Shown: positions 36,934 through 45,255 of the stretch, in pieces | Numbering within the stretch: the stretch's first letter is position 1 | Layout: the number at the start of each line of letters is the position of its first letter | Assembly: GCA_902623415.1 (NCBI GenBank) | Contig: CACNTU010000005.1 | Span: forward strand, 1-47,125 | Direction of reading: 5' to 3' | Length of the DNA stretch: 47,125 nucleotides | DNA from: an uncultured Pelagibacteraceae bacterium | GTDB taxonomy: Bacteria; Pseudomonadota; Alphaproteobacteria; Pelagibacterales; Pelagibacteraceae | Position numbers and translations under genes: made by a program | The notes under the pieces: model-generated | Told to the model about the DNA's origin: nothing | Database searches by the model: none | The model's input: the letters and a program-made list of their open reading frames with translations, nothing else

Positions 36934-38370
36934 TTAATTTACTCTTGATAACTTATTAGAATTTATTTCTACAAAACATTTCATCAATAAATTTTTTGCT
37001 ATCTCTAGTCTGTATTCTTTACTAGCTCTCATGTCTCCAATAGGACTTAAATCTTTTTCTAAATATTTTTTTGCTTGATCAAAAGTGTTGATGGTAAGAG
37101 GCTTATTTTTAAGAATTTTTTCACATGCTTTAGCTCTTTTTGGCACAGCAGCCATACCTCCATATGCAATATAAACCTCCTTAATTTTATTATTATTAAT
37201 CTCAAAATTAAAAGATCCACAAACAGATGAAATGTCATCATCAAATCTTTTTGAGATCTTAAATGCCTTAAAAATATTTTTCTTAAATAATGGTATTTTT
37301 ATTGAGTGTATAAATTCATTGTTTTTTAATTTAGTTTTTCTGTAATCAAGAAAAAAATGATTTAAAGGTAATACTTTTCTTTTATTAAAACTTTCAATTA
37401 AAACCTCTGCATTTAAAGATAATAGAATTGGCAGTGAGTCGCCAATTGGAGATGCAGTTGCAATATTGCCACCTATAGTTCCAACATTTCGAATTTGAAC
37501 AGATCCATATCTTTTTAGAACCGAATAAAAATCTGGATAATATTTTTTAATTTCTTTTTCAAATTTTATTAATGGTGTAGCGGAACCAACTTCTAAATAA
37601 TTTTTACTTACTTTTATAAAATCTAATTCATTAATTTCTTTTAAATCAATTATAAAAGGAATTTCTTTTCTTTCTTTTGTAACTTTTAAAGATAAGTCAG
37701 TTCCACCAGCAAGAAAACTAAATTTAGAATGTTTTTTAATTATACCTTTTAAATCTTTAATATTTTTCGGTGAAAAATAGATTTTATCATCTTTTTTAAT
37801 ATAAACATTTTTCGGTTTAATTTTTTTTAATTGCTGAATAACTTTATTTTTATTTTTAGAAAATTGATCATTCTTGTTTATCTTATTTAAACTTTTGGCA
37901 GCATCAATTATAGGTCTATAACCAGTACAACGACATAAATTACCTGATATAGAATCTGTTATTAATTCATTACTAAGTTTTTTGTTATTTTTAAACATTG
38001 AAAATAAAGACATAACAAATCCTGGGGTGCAGAAACCACATTGGGAACCATGAAATTTGACCATCGCATCTTGCACTGGATGAAGTTTTCCATTTTGAGA
38101 AACTAAATCTTCAACAATTATAAGTTGCTTACCATTCAATGATGGGACAAATGAAATGCAAGAATTAATTGCTTTATATTCAATTTTATTATCGACTAAT
38201 TCACCTAAAACAATTGTACATGCGCCACAGCCACCCTCTGAACATCCCTCTTTAGTTCCAGTCTTTTTTAATTCAGTTCTAATATAATTAAGTAATGTTT
38301 GGTTTGGATCTGGATTTTTGATTACTATAAGCTCGTCATTTAATAAAAATTTAACAGAACTCGATATCAC
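36934..38370 (-). CDS. xdhA: Xanthine dehydrogenase, FeS/FAD subunit
   Basis: A 478-residue subunit that carries electrons from the molybdenum site. The N terminus has two 2Fe-2S clusters: C43, C48, C51 and C71, then C111, C114, C146 and C148 (CGFCTPG, CRCTGYRP). The FAD domain follows from about residue 190, with FLAGGTDLSLKV and RNVGTIGGNIATASPIGDSLP. XdhA and XdhB together form a bacterial-type enzyme. It is preceded without gap by the hydroxyisourate hydrolase. Confidence 0.96.
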   Translation of the reverse strand: MISSSVKFLLNDELIVIKNPDPNQTLLNYIRTELKKTGTKEGCSEGGCGACTIVLGELVDNKIEYKAINSCISFVPSLNGKQLIIVEDLVSQNGKLHPVQDAMVKFHGSQCGFCTPGFVMSLFSMFKNNKKLSNELITDSISGNLCRCTGYRPIIDAAKSLNKINKNDQFSKNKNKVIQQLKKIKPKNVYIKKDDKIYFSPKNIKDLKGIIKKHSKFSFLAGGTDLSLKVTKERKEIPFIIDLKEINELDFIKVSKNYLEVGSATPLIKFEKEIKKYYPDFYSVLKRYGSVQIRNVGTIGGNIATASPIGDSLPILLSLNAEVLIESFNKRKVLPLNHFFLDYRKTKLKNNEFIHSIKIPLFKKNIFKAFKISKRFDDDISSVCGSFNFEINNNKIKEVYIAYGGMAAVPKRAKACEKILKNKPLTINTFDQAKKYLEKDLSPIGDMRASKEYRLEIAKNLLMKCFVEINSNKLSRVN

Positions 38371-38721
38371 TTAACTACCTCTATAAGTAGAATAACTCCA
38401 AGGTGAAACAAGTAAAGGAACATGATAATGCTGTGAAGGATCTGAAATACCAAATCTGATAACAACATCATCCAAGAATGGTACATCACTAGCAGAAGAT
38501 GTATTTTTAAAATAATCACCAATATGAAAAACTAATTCATATTTACCCTTAATAAAAACATCTCCTTCTGCTAATGGTGAATTAGCTCTACCATCATCAT
38601 TGAGTTTTGTTGACGTTAATTTTTTTCGTTCTGAATTATTAATATAAAATAACTCAACTAAGATACCTTTGCCAGGTTTACCAGAATACACATCTAAAAC
38701 ATGAGTTGTGAGCTTTGTCAT
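38371..38721 (-). CDS. 5-hydroxyisourate hydrolase
   Basis: A 116-residue transthyretin-related enzyme that opens 5-hydroxyisourate, the product of urate oxidation. The N-terminal LTTHVLDVYSGKPG contains a catalytic histidine, and the C-terminal YRGS tetrapeptide is the marker that separates this enzyme from transthyretin. It leads the leftward operon; its start lies 47 bp from the divergent uraD gene, which performs the next step. Confidence 0.97.
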   Translation of the reverse strand: MTKLTTHVLDVYSGKPGKGILVELFYINNSERKKLTSTKLNDDGRANSPLAEGDVFIKGKYELVFHIGDYFKNTSSASDVPFLDDVVIRFGISDPSQHYHVPLLVSPWSYSTYRGS

Positions 38722-38768
38722 AAAATTATAGTATCATTTAATTTCAAACTTAAATTATTTAAAGTTAT

Positions 38769-39266
38769 ATGAGAACAATAGATAACATTAACGATCTTAA
38801 CAAGTCTGATTTTTTGTCTATATTTGGTAATGTTTTTGAAAAAACTGAATCAGTTGCTATGGAAGCTTTTGAGTCAAGACCATTTAAAAACTTCGAAGAT
38901 ATTGTGTTCAAAATGCTTGATATTTATGAAAATTACGAAAACAATAAAATTTTAGAGATTTTAAATGCACATCCTGAGCTTGCTGTAGCAAAAAAAATGA
39001 CCTCTGAATCTATATCAGAACAAGCCTCTGCAAAATTAAACCAATGTTCTAATGATGAATATCAGGAATTTAAAAAATTAAATGCAGAATATAAAAAAAA
39101 GTTTAATTTTCCTTTTATAATTGCCGTAAAAGGTAAAGATAAAAATGAAATTTTGAATAATTTTAGACAAAGAATACAAAGTGATGTAGAAAGTGAATTC
39201 CTTGAAGCAAAAAAACAAGTAAAAAAAATCGCAACCTTTCGTTTGAATGAAATAAACAAAAAATGA
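38769..39266 (+). CDS. uraD: OHCU decarboxylase
   Basis: A 165-residue enzyme that converts OHCU (2-oxo-4-hydroxy-4-carboxy-5-ureidoimidazoline) to S-allantoin. ILNAHPELA contains the catalytic His, and SISEQASAKL and FPFIIAVKGKDKNEIL are family motifs. It begins the rightward operon and overlaps the allantoicase gene by 4 bp. Together with the divergent hydrolase gene it makes urate oxidation stereospecific. Confidence 0.96.
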   Translation: MRTIDNINDLNKSDFLSIFGNVFEKTESVAMEAFESRPFKNFEDIVFKMLDIYENYENNKILEILNAHPELAVAKKMTSESISEQASAKLNQCSNDEYQEFKKLNAEYKKKFNFPFIIAVKGKDKNEILNNFRQRIQSDVESEFLEAKKQVKKIATFRLNEINKK

Positions 39267-40249
39267 AAAAATTTATAAGTGCAAAAATGATTAACTTAGC
39301 AGATCCAAGAATTGGATCTAAAGTTATATTTAAGACTGATGATTTTTTTGCAGCTGCTCATAGAATATTAAACATCGAAACTCCAGTTTTTAAAGATGGA
39401 CTATTTGACAAACATGGTAAATGGATGGATGGATGGGAAACAAGGAGACGAAGATCAAAAGGTTTTGATTATTTAATTTTAAAACTTGGTAAACCTGGAA
39501 AGATATTTGATATAGACATTGACACAACACACTTCAATGGAAATCAGCCTACACATGCTTCGTTAGAGGGTTGCTTAAGTAAAACAAGGCCTAATAAGAA
39601 AACAAAATGGATTTCTTTACTTAGCAAAAAAAAACTTGGGTCAAGCCGAAACCATAGCTTCAAATCAAAGAACAAATCTGTTTTTAATTATATAAGACTA
39701 AACATTTTTCCAGATGGTGGAGTTGCAAGACTAAGGCTTTATGGAAAAATTGAAATGGAGAAAAACTTTTTAAATAACAAAACTATCAACCTTACATCTG
39801 TTTTAAATGGCGCTTCAATTATTGGTTGTAATAATGAACATTTCGGCAGGTCTGAAAATATTATAGCACCTGGTAAAGGAAAAAATATGGGAGATGGTTG
39901 GGAAACAAGAAGAAGTAGAGGAAAAAACTTTGATTGGCTTATAATAAAATTTGGAAAACCAGGATTAATAAAAAAACTAGAGATAGATACCCATCATTTT
40001 AAAGGAAACTATCCCGACAGTTGTTCAATTCAAACTGCAAACATTTCAAAAGATCTGTCCAATAAATCAATTGTCAATAATTCAAAAAATTGGAAGTTTA
40101 TTTTAAATAAGTCAAAACTGTCAGCTCACAAGAAACATGTTTTTAAAAAATTCTTAATTAAAAGAATTAAGGAAAATTATCTTAGAATAAATATCTATCC
40201 AGACGGTGGAATTTCAAGAATAAGGGCATTCGGAAATTTTGTAAGATGA
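39263..40249 (+). CDS. alc: Allantoicase
   Basis: Hydrolyses allantoate to ureidoglycolate and urea. At 328 residues it has the two related jelly-roll repeats of the family: GWETRRRRSKGFDYLILKLG (about residue 55) and GWETRRSRGKNFDWLIIKFG (about 212), each followed by an IDTTHFNG/IDTHHFKG strand and a final FPDGGVARLRLYG/YPDGGISRIRAFG segment. Overlaps both neighbours by 4 bp. Confidence 0.95.
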   Translation: MKKFISAKMINLADPRIGSKVIFKTDDFFAAAHRILNIETPVFKDGLFDKHGKWMDGWETRRRRSKGFDYLILKLGKPGKIFDIDIDTTHFNGNQPTHASLEGCLSKTRPNKKTKWISLLSKKKLGSSRNHSFKSKNKSVFNYIRLNIFPDGGVARLRLYGKIEMEKNFLNNKTINLTSVLNGASIIGCNNEHFGRSENIIAPGKGKNMGDGWETRRSRGKNFDWLIIKFGKPGLIKKLEIDTHHFKGNYPDSCSIQTANISKDLSNKSIVNNSKNWKFILNKSKLSAHKKHVFKKFLIKRIKENYLRINIYPDGGISRIRAFGNFVR

Positions 40250-40737
40250 AAATAATAAAAGCAAAAAAAATTACTAAAAAAAATTTTTCTAAATTTGGTC
40301 AATTAATAGATACATCAAAAAAAAATCCTATAAATATTAATGATGGCTATGCAAAAAGATTTGATAATTTGATAAACGTAGATGCATCTAAAAACAAAGG
40401 GAAAGCAATTGTTAGTATTTTTAAAGCAAAAAAAAGAAGGTTTCCTATGAAAATTGATATGATGGAAAAACATCCTTTAGGAAGCCAAGCCTTTATACCA
40501 ATGGAAGATACAAAGTTTTTAGTATTTGTAGCACCAAAAGGAGATAAGCCAGATGTAAATAAAATCCAATCCTTTTTAGTCCCAAAACAAACTGGGGTTA
40601 ATTACAATGCTGGTATTTGGCACTTTCCATTAATTTCTATGAAAAATATGAATTTTCTAATTGTTGATAGAAAAGGAAAAGGAAACAATCTTGTTATTTA
40701 TAAATTTAAAAAAGATAAAATTATTTTGAAAAAATGA
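40246..40737 (+). CDS. allA: Ureidoglycolate lyase
   Basis: A 163-residue cupin-like enzyme that releases glyoxylate and urea from ureidoglycolate. The family's N-terminal FGQLID segment, KHPLGSQAFIPM, and the GVNYNAGIWHFPLI block with the conserved histidine are all present. It is translationally coupled to alc and puuE by 4-bp overlaps. With it, the pathway ends in glyoxylate plus two urea. Confidence 0.93.
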   Translation: MKIIKAKKITKKNFSKFGQLIDTSKKNPININDGYAKRFDNLINVDASKNKGKAIVSIFKAKKRRFPMKIDMMEKHPLGSQAFIPMEDTKFLVFVAPKGDKPDVNKIQSFLVPKQTGVNYNAGIWHFPLISMKNMNFLIVDRKGKGNNLVIYKFKKDKIILKK

Positions 40738-41633
40738 AAAAAAAATACCCAAGAGATTTGGTGGGATATGGTTCCAAAAAAGTTAAGGTAAAATGGCCTG
40801 GTAATGCTAAGTTGGCTTTGCAATTTGTGCTTAATTACGAGGAGGGAGCAGAAAATTGTACTCTTCATGGTGATAAAACTTCAGAAGTATTTTTATCAGA
40901 AATTATAGGAGCAAAACCAATTAAAGGTCGACACTTAAATATGGAATCAATTTATGAATATGGATCAAGAAGAGGTTTTTGGAGAATTCATGATCTATTT
41001 AATAAAAAGAAAATTCCACTTACTATTTTTGGAGTCGGTATGGCATTGGAAAGAAATAAAGAAGTTTGTTCGGCTATAAAAAAAGCAAATTATGAAGTTG
41101 CTAGTCATGGGTGGAGATGGATTGACTATCAAAATGTATCAAAGAAAAAAGAAAAGAATGATATGAAGCTTGCAGTCAAATCTATAAAAAAGATTTTTGG
41201 TAATCAACCTGCTGGTTGGTACACTGGTAGATGTAGTGAAAATACTCTAGATTTAGTAATTGATAATGGTAGTTTTTTATACTGTAGCGATACATACAGT
41301 GATGACCTTCCTTATTGGATAAAAAAAGGAAATAAAAAACAGCTGATGGTTCCTTATACACTTGATAACAATGATATGAGGTTTGCAACCAATCAAGGAT
41401 TTAATTCGGGTGAACAATTTTATAATTATTTAAAAGATAGTTTCGATTCCCTTTATGAGGAAGGAAAAACTTCACCAAAGATGATGTCAGTCGGCTTGCA
41501 TTGCAGATTAATTGGAAGACCTGGTAGAATACAGTCTCTTAAAAAATTTTTGAATTACATCACAAAATTTAAGGATATTTGGATCTGCAAGAGAGTAGAT
41601 ATAGCTAAACATTGGATAAAAAATTATAATTAA
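40734..41633 (+). CDS. puuE: Allantoinase PuuE (polysaccharide-deacetylase fold)
   Basis: A 299-residue enzyme that hydrolyses allantoin to allantoate using the NodB/CE4 fold, unlike the amidohydrolase-type AllB. The start YPRDLVGYG, the metal-site-like FVLNYEEGAE and the EVASHGWRWIDY block are diagnostic of PuuE. It is the last gene of the rightward operon and converges on the cytochrome gene with an 8-bp gap. Confidence 0.94.
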   Translation: MKKKYPRDLVGYGSKKVKVKWPGNAKLALQFVLNYEEGAENCTLHGDKTSEVFLSEIIGAKPIKGRHLNMESIYEYGSRRGFWRIHDLFNKKKIPLTIFGVGMALERNKEVCSAIKKANYEVASHGWRWIDYQNVSKKKEKNDMKLAVKSIKKIFGNQPAGWYTGRCSENTLDLVIDNGSFLYCSDTYSDDLPYWIKKGNKKQLMVPYTLDNNDMRFATNQGFNSGEQFYNYLKDSFDSLYEEGKTSPKMMSVGLHCRLIGRPGRIQSLKKFLNYITKFKDIWICKRVDIAKHWIKNYN

Positions 41634-41641
41634 AATTTTTA

Positions 41642-41965
41642 TTATTTTTCCGCAGCTATAGATGTATAGTGAGCAACTGCTTCTATTTCCTCATCAGTTA
41701 GTATACCCTCCATTGCGGGCATTACCCCTATACCGTTTCTAACTGCCATTATAATTCTTTGAATATCAGGTCTAATTTCATTTAAATTTGGGCCAACCAT
41801 TGCGTTCGATCCAGCATCTGAGAGCATATGACATGCTGCACAATTTCCAGTTCCCAGAAAAACCTCTTTTCCCTTATTAAATAATTCATCAGCATTAACG
41901 TGGGTTAATGATAAAAATATCAAAAATAATGATGTACCAAAGAAATTTAAAAATAATCTTTTCAC
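41642..41965 (-). CDS. Small cytochrome c (probable PuuD haem partner)
   Basis: A 107-residue c-type cytochrome with a signal peptide (1 to about 25) and the haem motif C42-AA-C45-H46; the likely axial methionine is in GVMPAMEG (Met82). The ending TDEEIEAVAHYTS is class I cytochrome c-like. Its size and motifs match the cytochrome domain that is fused to PuuD elsewhere, and it stands at the end of the purine cluster, so a role as electron acceptor for the stand-alone PuuD is a reasonable inference. It is divergent from DUF1330 across 43 bp. Confidence 0.85.
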   Translation of the reverse strand: MKRLFLNFFGTSLFLIFLSLTHVNADELFNKGKEVFLGTGNCAACHMLSDAGSNAMVGPNLNEIRPDIQRIIMAVRNGIGVMPAMEGILTDEEIEAVAHYTSIAAEK

Positions 41966-42008
41966 ATAAATTTGGTATCATAATTAAAAAAATTTAAAAA
42001 GGAGAATT

Positions 42009-42296
42009 ATGAAAGCTTATTGGATTGCAAATTATACTGAAATAAAAGATGACGAAAGACTTAAAAAATATGCCGTCAAAGCTAAAGAAGCGGTTGAAAA
42101 ATATTCTGGAAAAATAATAGCGAGAAGTGCAAATAATGTAACTTTGGAAGGTAGGGAAATGATTAGAGTAGCTCTTGCAGAATTTCCAGATATTGAAACA
42201 GCAAAAAATTGTTACAATTCTGAAGAGTATGTTGAAGCTAGAAAACATTTGGAAAATAATGCTACTAGAGAACACATAATTTTTGAGGGAATGTAA
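42009..42296 (+). CDS. DUF1330 family protein
   Basis: A 95-residue ferredoxin-like-fold protein of the DUF1330 family: KAYWIANYTEIKDDERLKKYA at the start, ALAEFPDIETAKNCYNSEEY and REHIIFEGM at the end. No function is established that I know of. A ribosome site AAAAAGGAG precedes it. Its position between the cytochrome and XdhC-family genes suggests a link to urate or molybdoenzyme function, but this is inference. Confidence 0.85.
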   Translation: MKAYWIANYTEIKDDERLKKYAVKAKEAVEKYSGKIIARSANNVTLEGREMIRVALAEFPDIETAKNCYNSEEYVEARKHLENNATREHIIFEGM

Positions 42297-42317
42297 AATT
42301 AAATAACAATATAATAA

Positions 42318-42647
42318 ATGACACAATCATTTAATGATAGGATTTTAGAAGAGGCAATTTCATGGATTGAGTCCGGTGAGCAAGTAACTCTTGCAACCGT
42401 AGTTGAAACTTGGGGATCGTCTCCATTCCAAATTGGAAGTAAAATGATAATTAATGAAAAAGGTAATTTTTTAGGATCAGTTTCTGGTGGTTGTGTCGAA
42501 ACAAGTGTAATTACTGAATGTTTGGAATTAATAAAAAATAATAATTTATTTAAAAAAATTGATTTCAAAATCTCCGATGAAAATGCTTGGGACAAAGGCC
42601 TTGCATGTGGAGGAGAAATGACTGTTTTTATAGAACAAATAAATTAA
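42318..42647 (+). CDS. XdhC/CoxI-domain protein (short form)
   Basis: A 109-residue protein with only the N-terminal XdhC/CoxI domain: TLATVVETWGSSPFQIGSKM, the SVSGGCVET motif and the C-terminal DKGLACGGEMTVFIE. Proteins of this family help insert the sulfurated molybdenum cofactor into xanthine dehydrogenase-type enzymes. It is intact and its stop overlaps the start of the second XdhC gene by one base. Confidence 0.9.
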   Translation: MTQSFNDRILEEAISWIESGEQVTLATVVETWGSSPFQIGSKMIINEKGNFLGSVSGGCVETSVITECLELIKNNNLFKKIDFKISDENAWDKGLACGGEMTVFIEQIN

Positions 42648-42937
42648 TGAAAATAGAAACACTCAAAGAAATAATAAAAAAAAAATCATCTTATGAAGAA
42701 TTTGCTGTTTTAACTAATTTAAGTAACGGGTCCTCTGAAATGTTTAAATTAGGAGTCCCTTTAAGTAAAAATTTTATTAATCATAAAAATGAAATAGAAA
42801 ATTATTATAATTTAAAAAAAAATGGTATCATTAATAAAACTGATATTTATATTCAAAATTATATAAAACCAATTGATGTAATCATAGTTGGTGCAGTGCA
42901 TATTACACAATATTTTCAAAAACTCTCTCTTGAGTAG
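42647..42937 (+). pseudogene. XdhC-family gene, 5' portion (broken)
   Basis: This frame encodes 96 residues that match the start of the longer (about 230-residue) XdhC-family protein: a TLKEII-type N terminus and then the beginning of the Rossmann domain PIDVIIVGAVHITQYF. The normal protein would continue with the rest of the dinucleotide fold; here it ends a few residues later at a TAG. The missing C-terminal part is present on the opposite strand at 46826-47125. The last few codons coincide with the antisense fusion-protein fragment, so the breakpoint lies about 42904-42917. Confidence 0.8.
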
Positions 42938-43079
42938 TAGTTACTATTATTCCAGGGGGCGGTCTTTTACTGAATTTTTTTTTGAAATGATTTCCGATCA
43001 TTGTTCTTCCAATAATCACTGTTGCAATTATTAGAAAAAATATAATTACTATACTTGTTATTTTGGTAGATGTTTTCAT
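42903..43079 (-). pseudogene. N-terminal fragment of an HlyD/RND membrane-fusion protein gene
   Basis: A 58-residue open frame whose ATG overlaps the sseA stop (ATGA). It has a basic start, one membrane anchor (about 8-24), then a KRPPPGIIVTTTQERVFENIV segment, which looks like the opening of RND efflux adaptor subunits. The family usually continues for another 300 or so residues; here a TAA follows at the point where xdhC breaks from the other side. The identity rests on the anchor plus proline-rich segment, so it is moderate. It would be the third gene of the msrA-sseA transcript. Confidence 0.55.
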
Positions 43080-43894
43080 AAGTTAATTTTTCCATATTCG
43101 GCCCAAGAGCCATCGTAAATGGTCGGCATATATTTAGCATTTATTAAAGAATAAGCTAGTGCCAAAACACTTGCGGTTACTCCAGAACCACATGAAAATA
43201 CAATGTTTTTGTCATGGTCAAATTTAAATGACTTAAACTTTTCAAGTATTTTGTCTTTACTAATGAAAGTGTGGTCCTCATTAATTAATTCAGAAAAGGG
43301 TAGGCAAAAAGAATTTTTTATTGAACCACTTCTAAGACCTTTCCTTGGTTCAGCAACTTTACCTTCAAATCTTTCTCTACTTCTTGCATCAACAACATTA
43401 AATTTTCCTGAATCAATATTTTCATCTATTTGTTTTTTATTTTTAACAAGTTCTTTATTTTCTTTACTTGTATACTTAGAAGTTTGAGTGGTCACTTTAT
43501 TGTTATCTGTAAATCTATTTTCTTCTTTCCATTTTTTTAATCCACCATCTAAAACATGAACTAGTTTAGGGTCATGTCCATAATAAATTAAATTGTACCA
43601 ACATCTACAAGAGCTAATAACATCAGAGTTATCGTAAACTACTATTCGATCATTATTTTTTATACCCATGTTATTCATTATTTTTTCCCAAGATTTACTA
43701 TCAGTAAGCATATGTGGTAAATCAGTATCTAATTTAGAATTTTTATCTAAATCAAAAAAAATAGCATTTGGAATATGTTCCTCTGCATATTCCTCAAAAC
43801 CGTTTCTTTGAGTTTGAGGCATATGCCACGAGCAATCAATAATTTTTACTTTATCAATATTATTTTCTAACCAACTTGTATCAACTAAAGACAT
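43076..43894 (-). CDS. sseA: 3-mercaptopyruvate sulfurtransferase
   Basis: A 272-residue protein with two rhodanese domains. The active-site loop CGSGVTAS (Cys235) is of the mercaptopyruvate type rather than the thiosulfate type (CRKGVT). The inactive N-terminal domain has SWHMPQTQR and HIPNAIFFD; the linker repeats the pattern FNVVDARSRERFEG. It follows msrA with one base between and is followed by the broken adaptor gene. Confidence 0.93.
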   Translation of the reverse strand: MSLVDTSWLENNIDKVKIIDCSWHMPQTQRNGFEEYAEEHIPNAIFFDLDKNSKLDTDLPHMLTDSKSWEKIMNNMGIKNNDRIVVYDNSDVISSCRCWYNLIYYGHDPKLVHVLDGGLKKWKEENRFTDNNKVTTQTSKYTSKENKELVKNKKQIDENIDSGKFNVVDARSRERFEGKVAEPRKGLRSGSIKNSFCLPFSELINEDHTFISKDKILEKFKSFKFDHDKNIVFSCGSGVTASVLALAYSLINAKYMPTIYDGSWAEYGKINL

Positions 43895-43895
43895 T

Positions 43896-44339
43896 TTATC
43901 TTTTTTCTAAATATCGTTGATGATACTCTTCAGCTGGGCAATAATTTTTAACTAAAGAAGTTTTTGTTACTATTTTTCCTGATAATTTGACGTTTTCTTT
44001 TTCTATCATTTTTTCAGCAGTAATTTTTTGATCATCATTTAAATAAAATATTTCACTTCTATATTGAGTTCCGAAATCTGGTCCTTGAGAATTTAAGGTT
44101 GTTGGATCGTGAATTTCAAAAAAATATTCAAGAATTTTCTCGTAAGATATTACTTTAGGATCAAAATCTAATTTTACTACTTCTGCATGATTTGTTTTGC
44201 CTGTACATACTTCTTTGTAATTTGTTTTAGCATTATGACCTCCACAATAACCTACTTCTGTTTTTATAACTCCATCAAGTTTACTAAACTTAATTTCTGG
44301 TCCCCAAAAACACCCTAATCCTAAAATTGCTATTTCCAT
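43896..44339 (-). CDS. msrA: Peptide methionine sulfoxide reductase A
   Basis: Reduces methionine-S-sulfoxide in proteins. The 147-residue chain contains the catalytic GCFWG motif (Cys10) and the FFEIHDPTTLNSQGPDFGTQYRS block, and a C-terminal EEYHQRYLEKR. It is a compact MsrA lacking the longer C-terminal tail. It starts the leftward msrA-sseA-adaptor run and is divergent from the EamA gene across 34 bp. Confidence 0.96.
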   Translation of the reverse strand: MEIAILGLGCFWGPEIKFSKLDGVIKTEVGYCGGHNAKTNYKEVCTGKTNHAEVVKLDFDPKVISYEKILEYFFEIHDPTTLNSQGPDFGTQYRSEIFYLNDDQKITAEKMIEKENVKLSGKIVTKTSLVKNYCPAEEYHQRYLEKR

Positions 44340-44373
44340 TGATAATTAACTTAATTAATCTAAAGTTAATCAT

Positions 44374-45255
44374 ATGTTATCAAAAAATCAATTAGGCTTT
44401 TTTTACATGTTCATATCGGTATGTGCATTTTCACTTATGGATGTGATTGTTAAATGGTCCGAGGATTATCCCGTTGGACAGGTATTATTTTTCAGAGGAT
44501 TTTGTGGAATAATTCCTATTTTATTTCTTATTCCTAAAGATAGATATTTAGATTTTTACAAAACAACCAGACCACTTCTTCATTTTAAAAGATGTTTAGC
44601 AGGATTAATTGCTTTGGTTTCTATATTTATAGCATTAAGAAATTTGCCTTTAGCAACAGTTGTAAGTATTTCTTTTGCAGCACCAATATTTATAACAATA
44701 TTTTCAATTTTTTTACTAAAAGAAAGAGTCGGTATTTATCGATGGTTAGCAGTTTTAGTAGGATTTGTTGGTATAATTTTCATCACTGAACCAGGTTTTA
44801 GCTCTTTAAATTTATATTATATTTATCCAATAATTTTTTGCTTAGGCCTATCTTACGTTGCTATTGCTATAAGAAAATTATCATCAACAGAACCTGCTTG
44901 GTTAATTAGTTTTTTCTTTTCATTCTCGATAATGCTTCTAAGTTTTTTATCTTTTTATCAGGGATGGGTTTTGCCAAGTTTACGTGATTTATTTATGTTA
45001 TCAATGGTTGGTATATTAGGCGGTCTTGCAAATCTATGGTTATCACAATCTTATAAATACTCAGAAGTAAGTTTAGTTTCCCCTTTAAAATATCTTGGAT
45101 TAGTCTTTGCTATAATATTTGGATATTTTATTTGGAACGAAATACCAACTTCTAAAACATTATTAGGTGCCTTATTAGTTATAGTTTCATCTATTATTAT
45201 ATTTAGAAGAGAAATGTATTTGAAAAAAAAGTTATCTGTTTCACGACATGAGTAA
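44374..45255 (+). CDS. EamA-family (DMT superfamily) transporter
   Basis: A 293-residue inner-membrane protein with about ten hydrophobic helices in two EamA repeats. The N terminus shows SLMDVIVKWSEDYPVGQVLFFRG and repeat ends such as LKERVGIYRWLAVLVGFVGI, both typical of the family. Substrates of this group are metabolites or amino acids; none can be named here. It overlaps the glycosylase gene by 8 bp. Confidence 0.9.
   Translation: MLSKNQLGFFYMFISVCAFSLMDVIVKWSEDYPVGQVLFFRGFCGIIPILFLIPKDRYLDFYKTTRPLLHFKRCLAGLIALVSIFIALRNLPLATVVSISFAAPIFITIFSIFLLKERVGIYRWLAVLVGFVGIIFITEPGFSSLNLYYIYPIIFCLGLSYVAIAIRKLSSTEPAWLISFFFSFSIMLLSFLSFYQGWVLPSLRDLFMLSMVGILGGLANLWLSQSYKYSEVSLVSPLKYLGLVFAIIFGYFIWNEIPTSKTLLGALLVIVSSIIIFRREMYLKKKLSVSRHE

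Noticed and set aside
38722-38768. Leaderless transcript for the hydroxyisourate hydrolase, from a TATAAT directly before its ATG
   Set aside because: TATAAT (38725-38730 on the - strand) is only 3 bp from the ATG, so transcription would begin inside or past the start codon; it is probably chance in AT-rich DNA.
42587-42646. Upstream in-frame extension of the second XdhC gene
   Set aside because: It overlaps the end of the intact short XdhC gene and gives an unrelated sequence; the ATG at 42647, overlapping the previous stop by one base, is the natural start.
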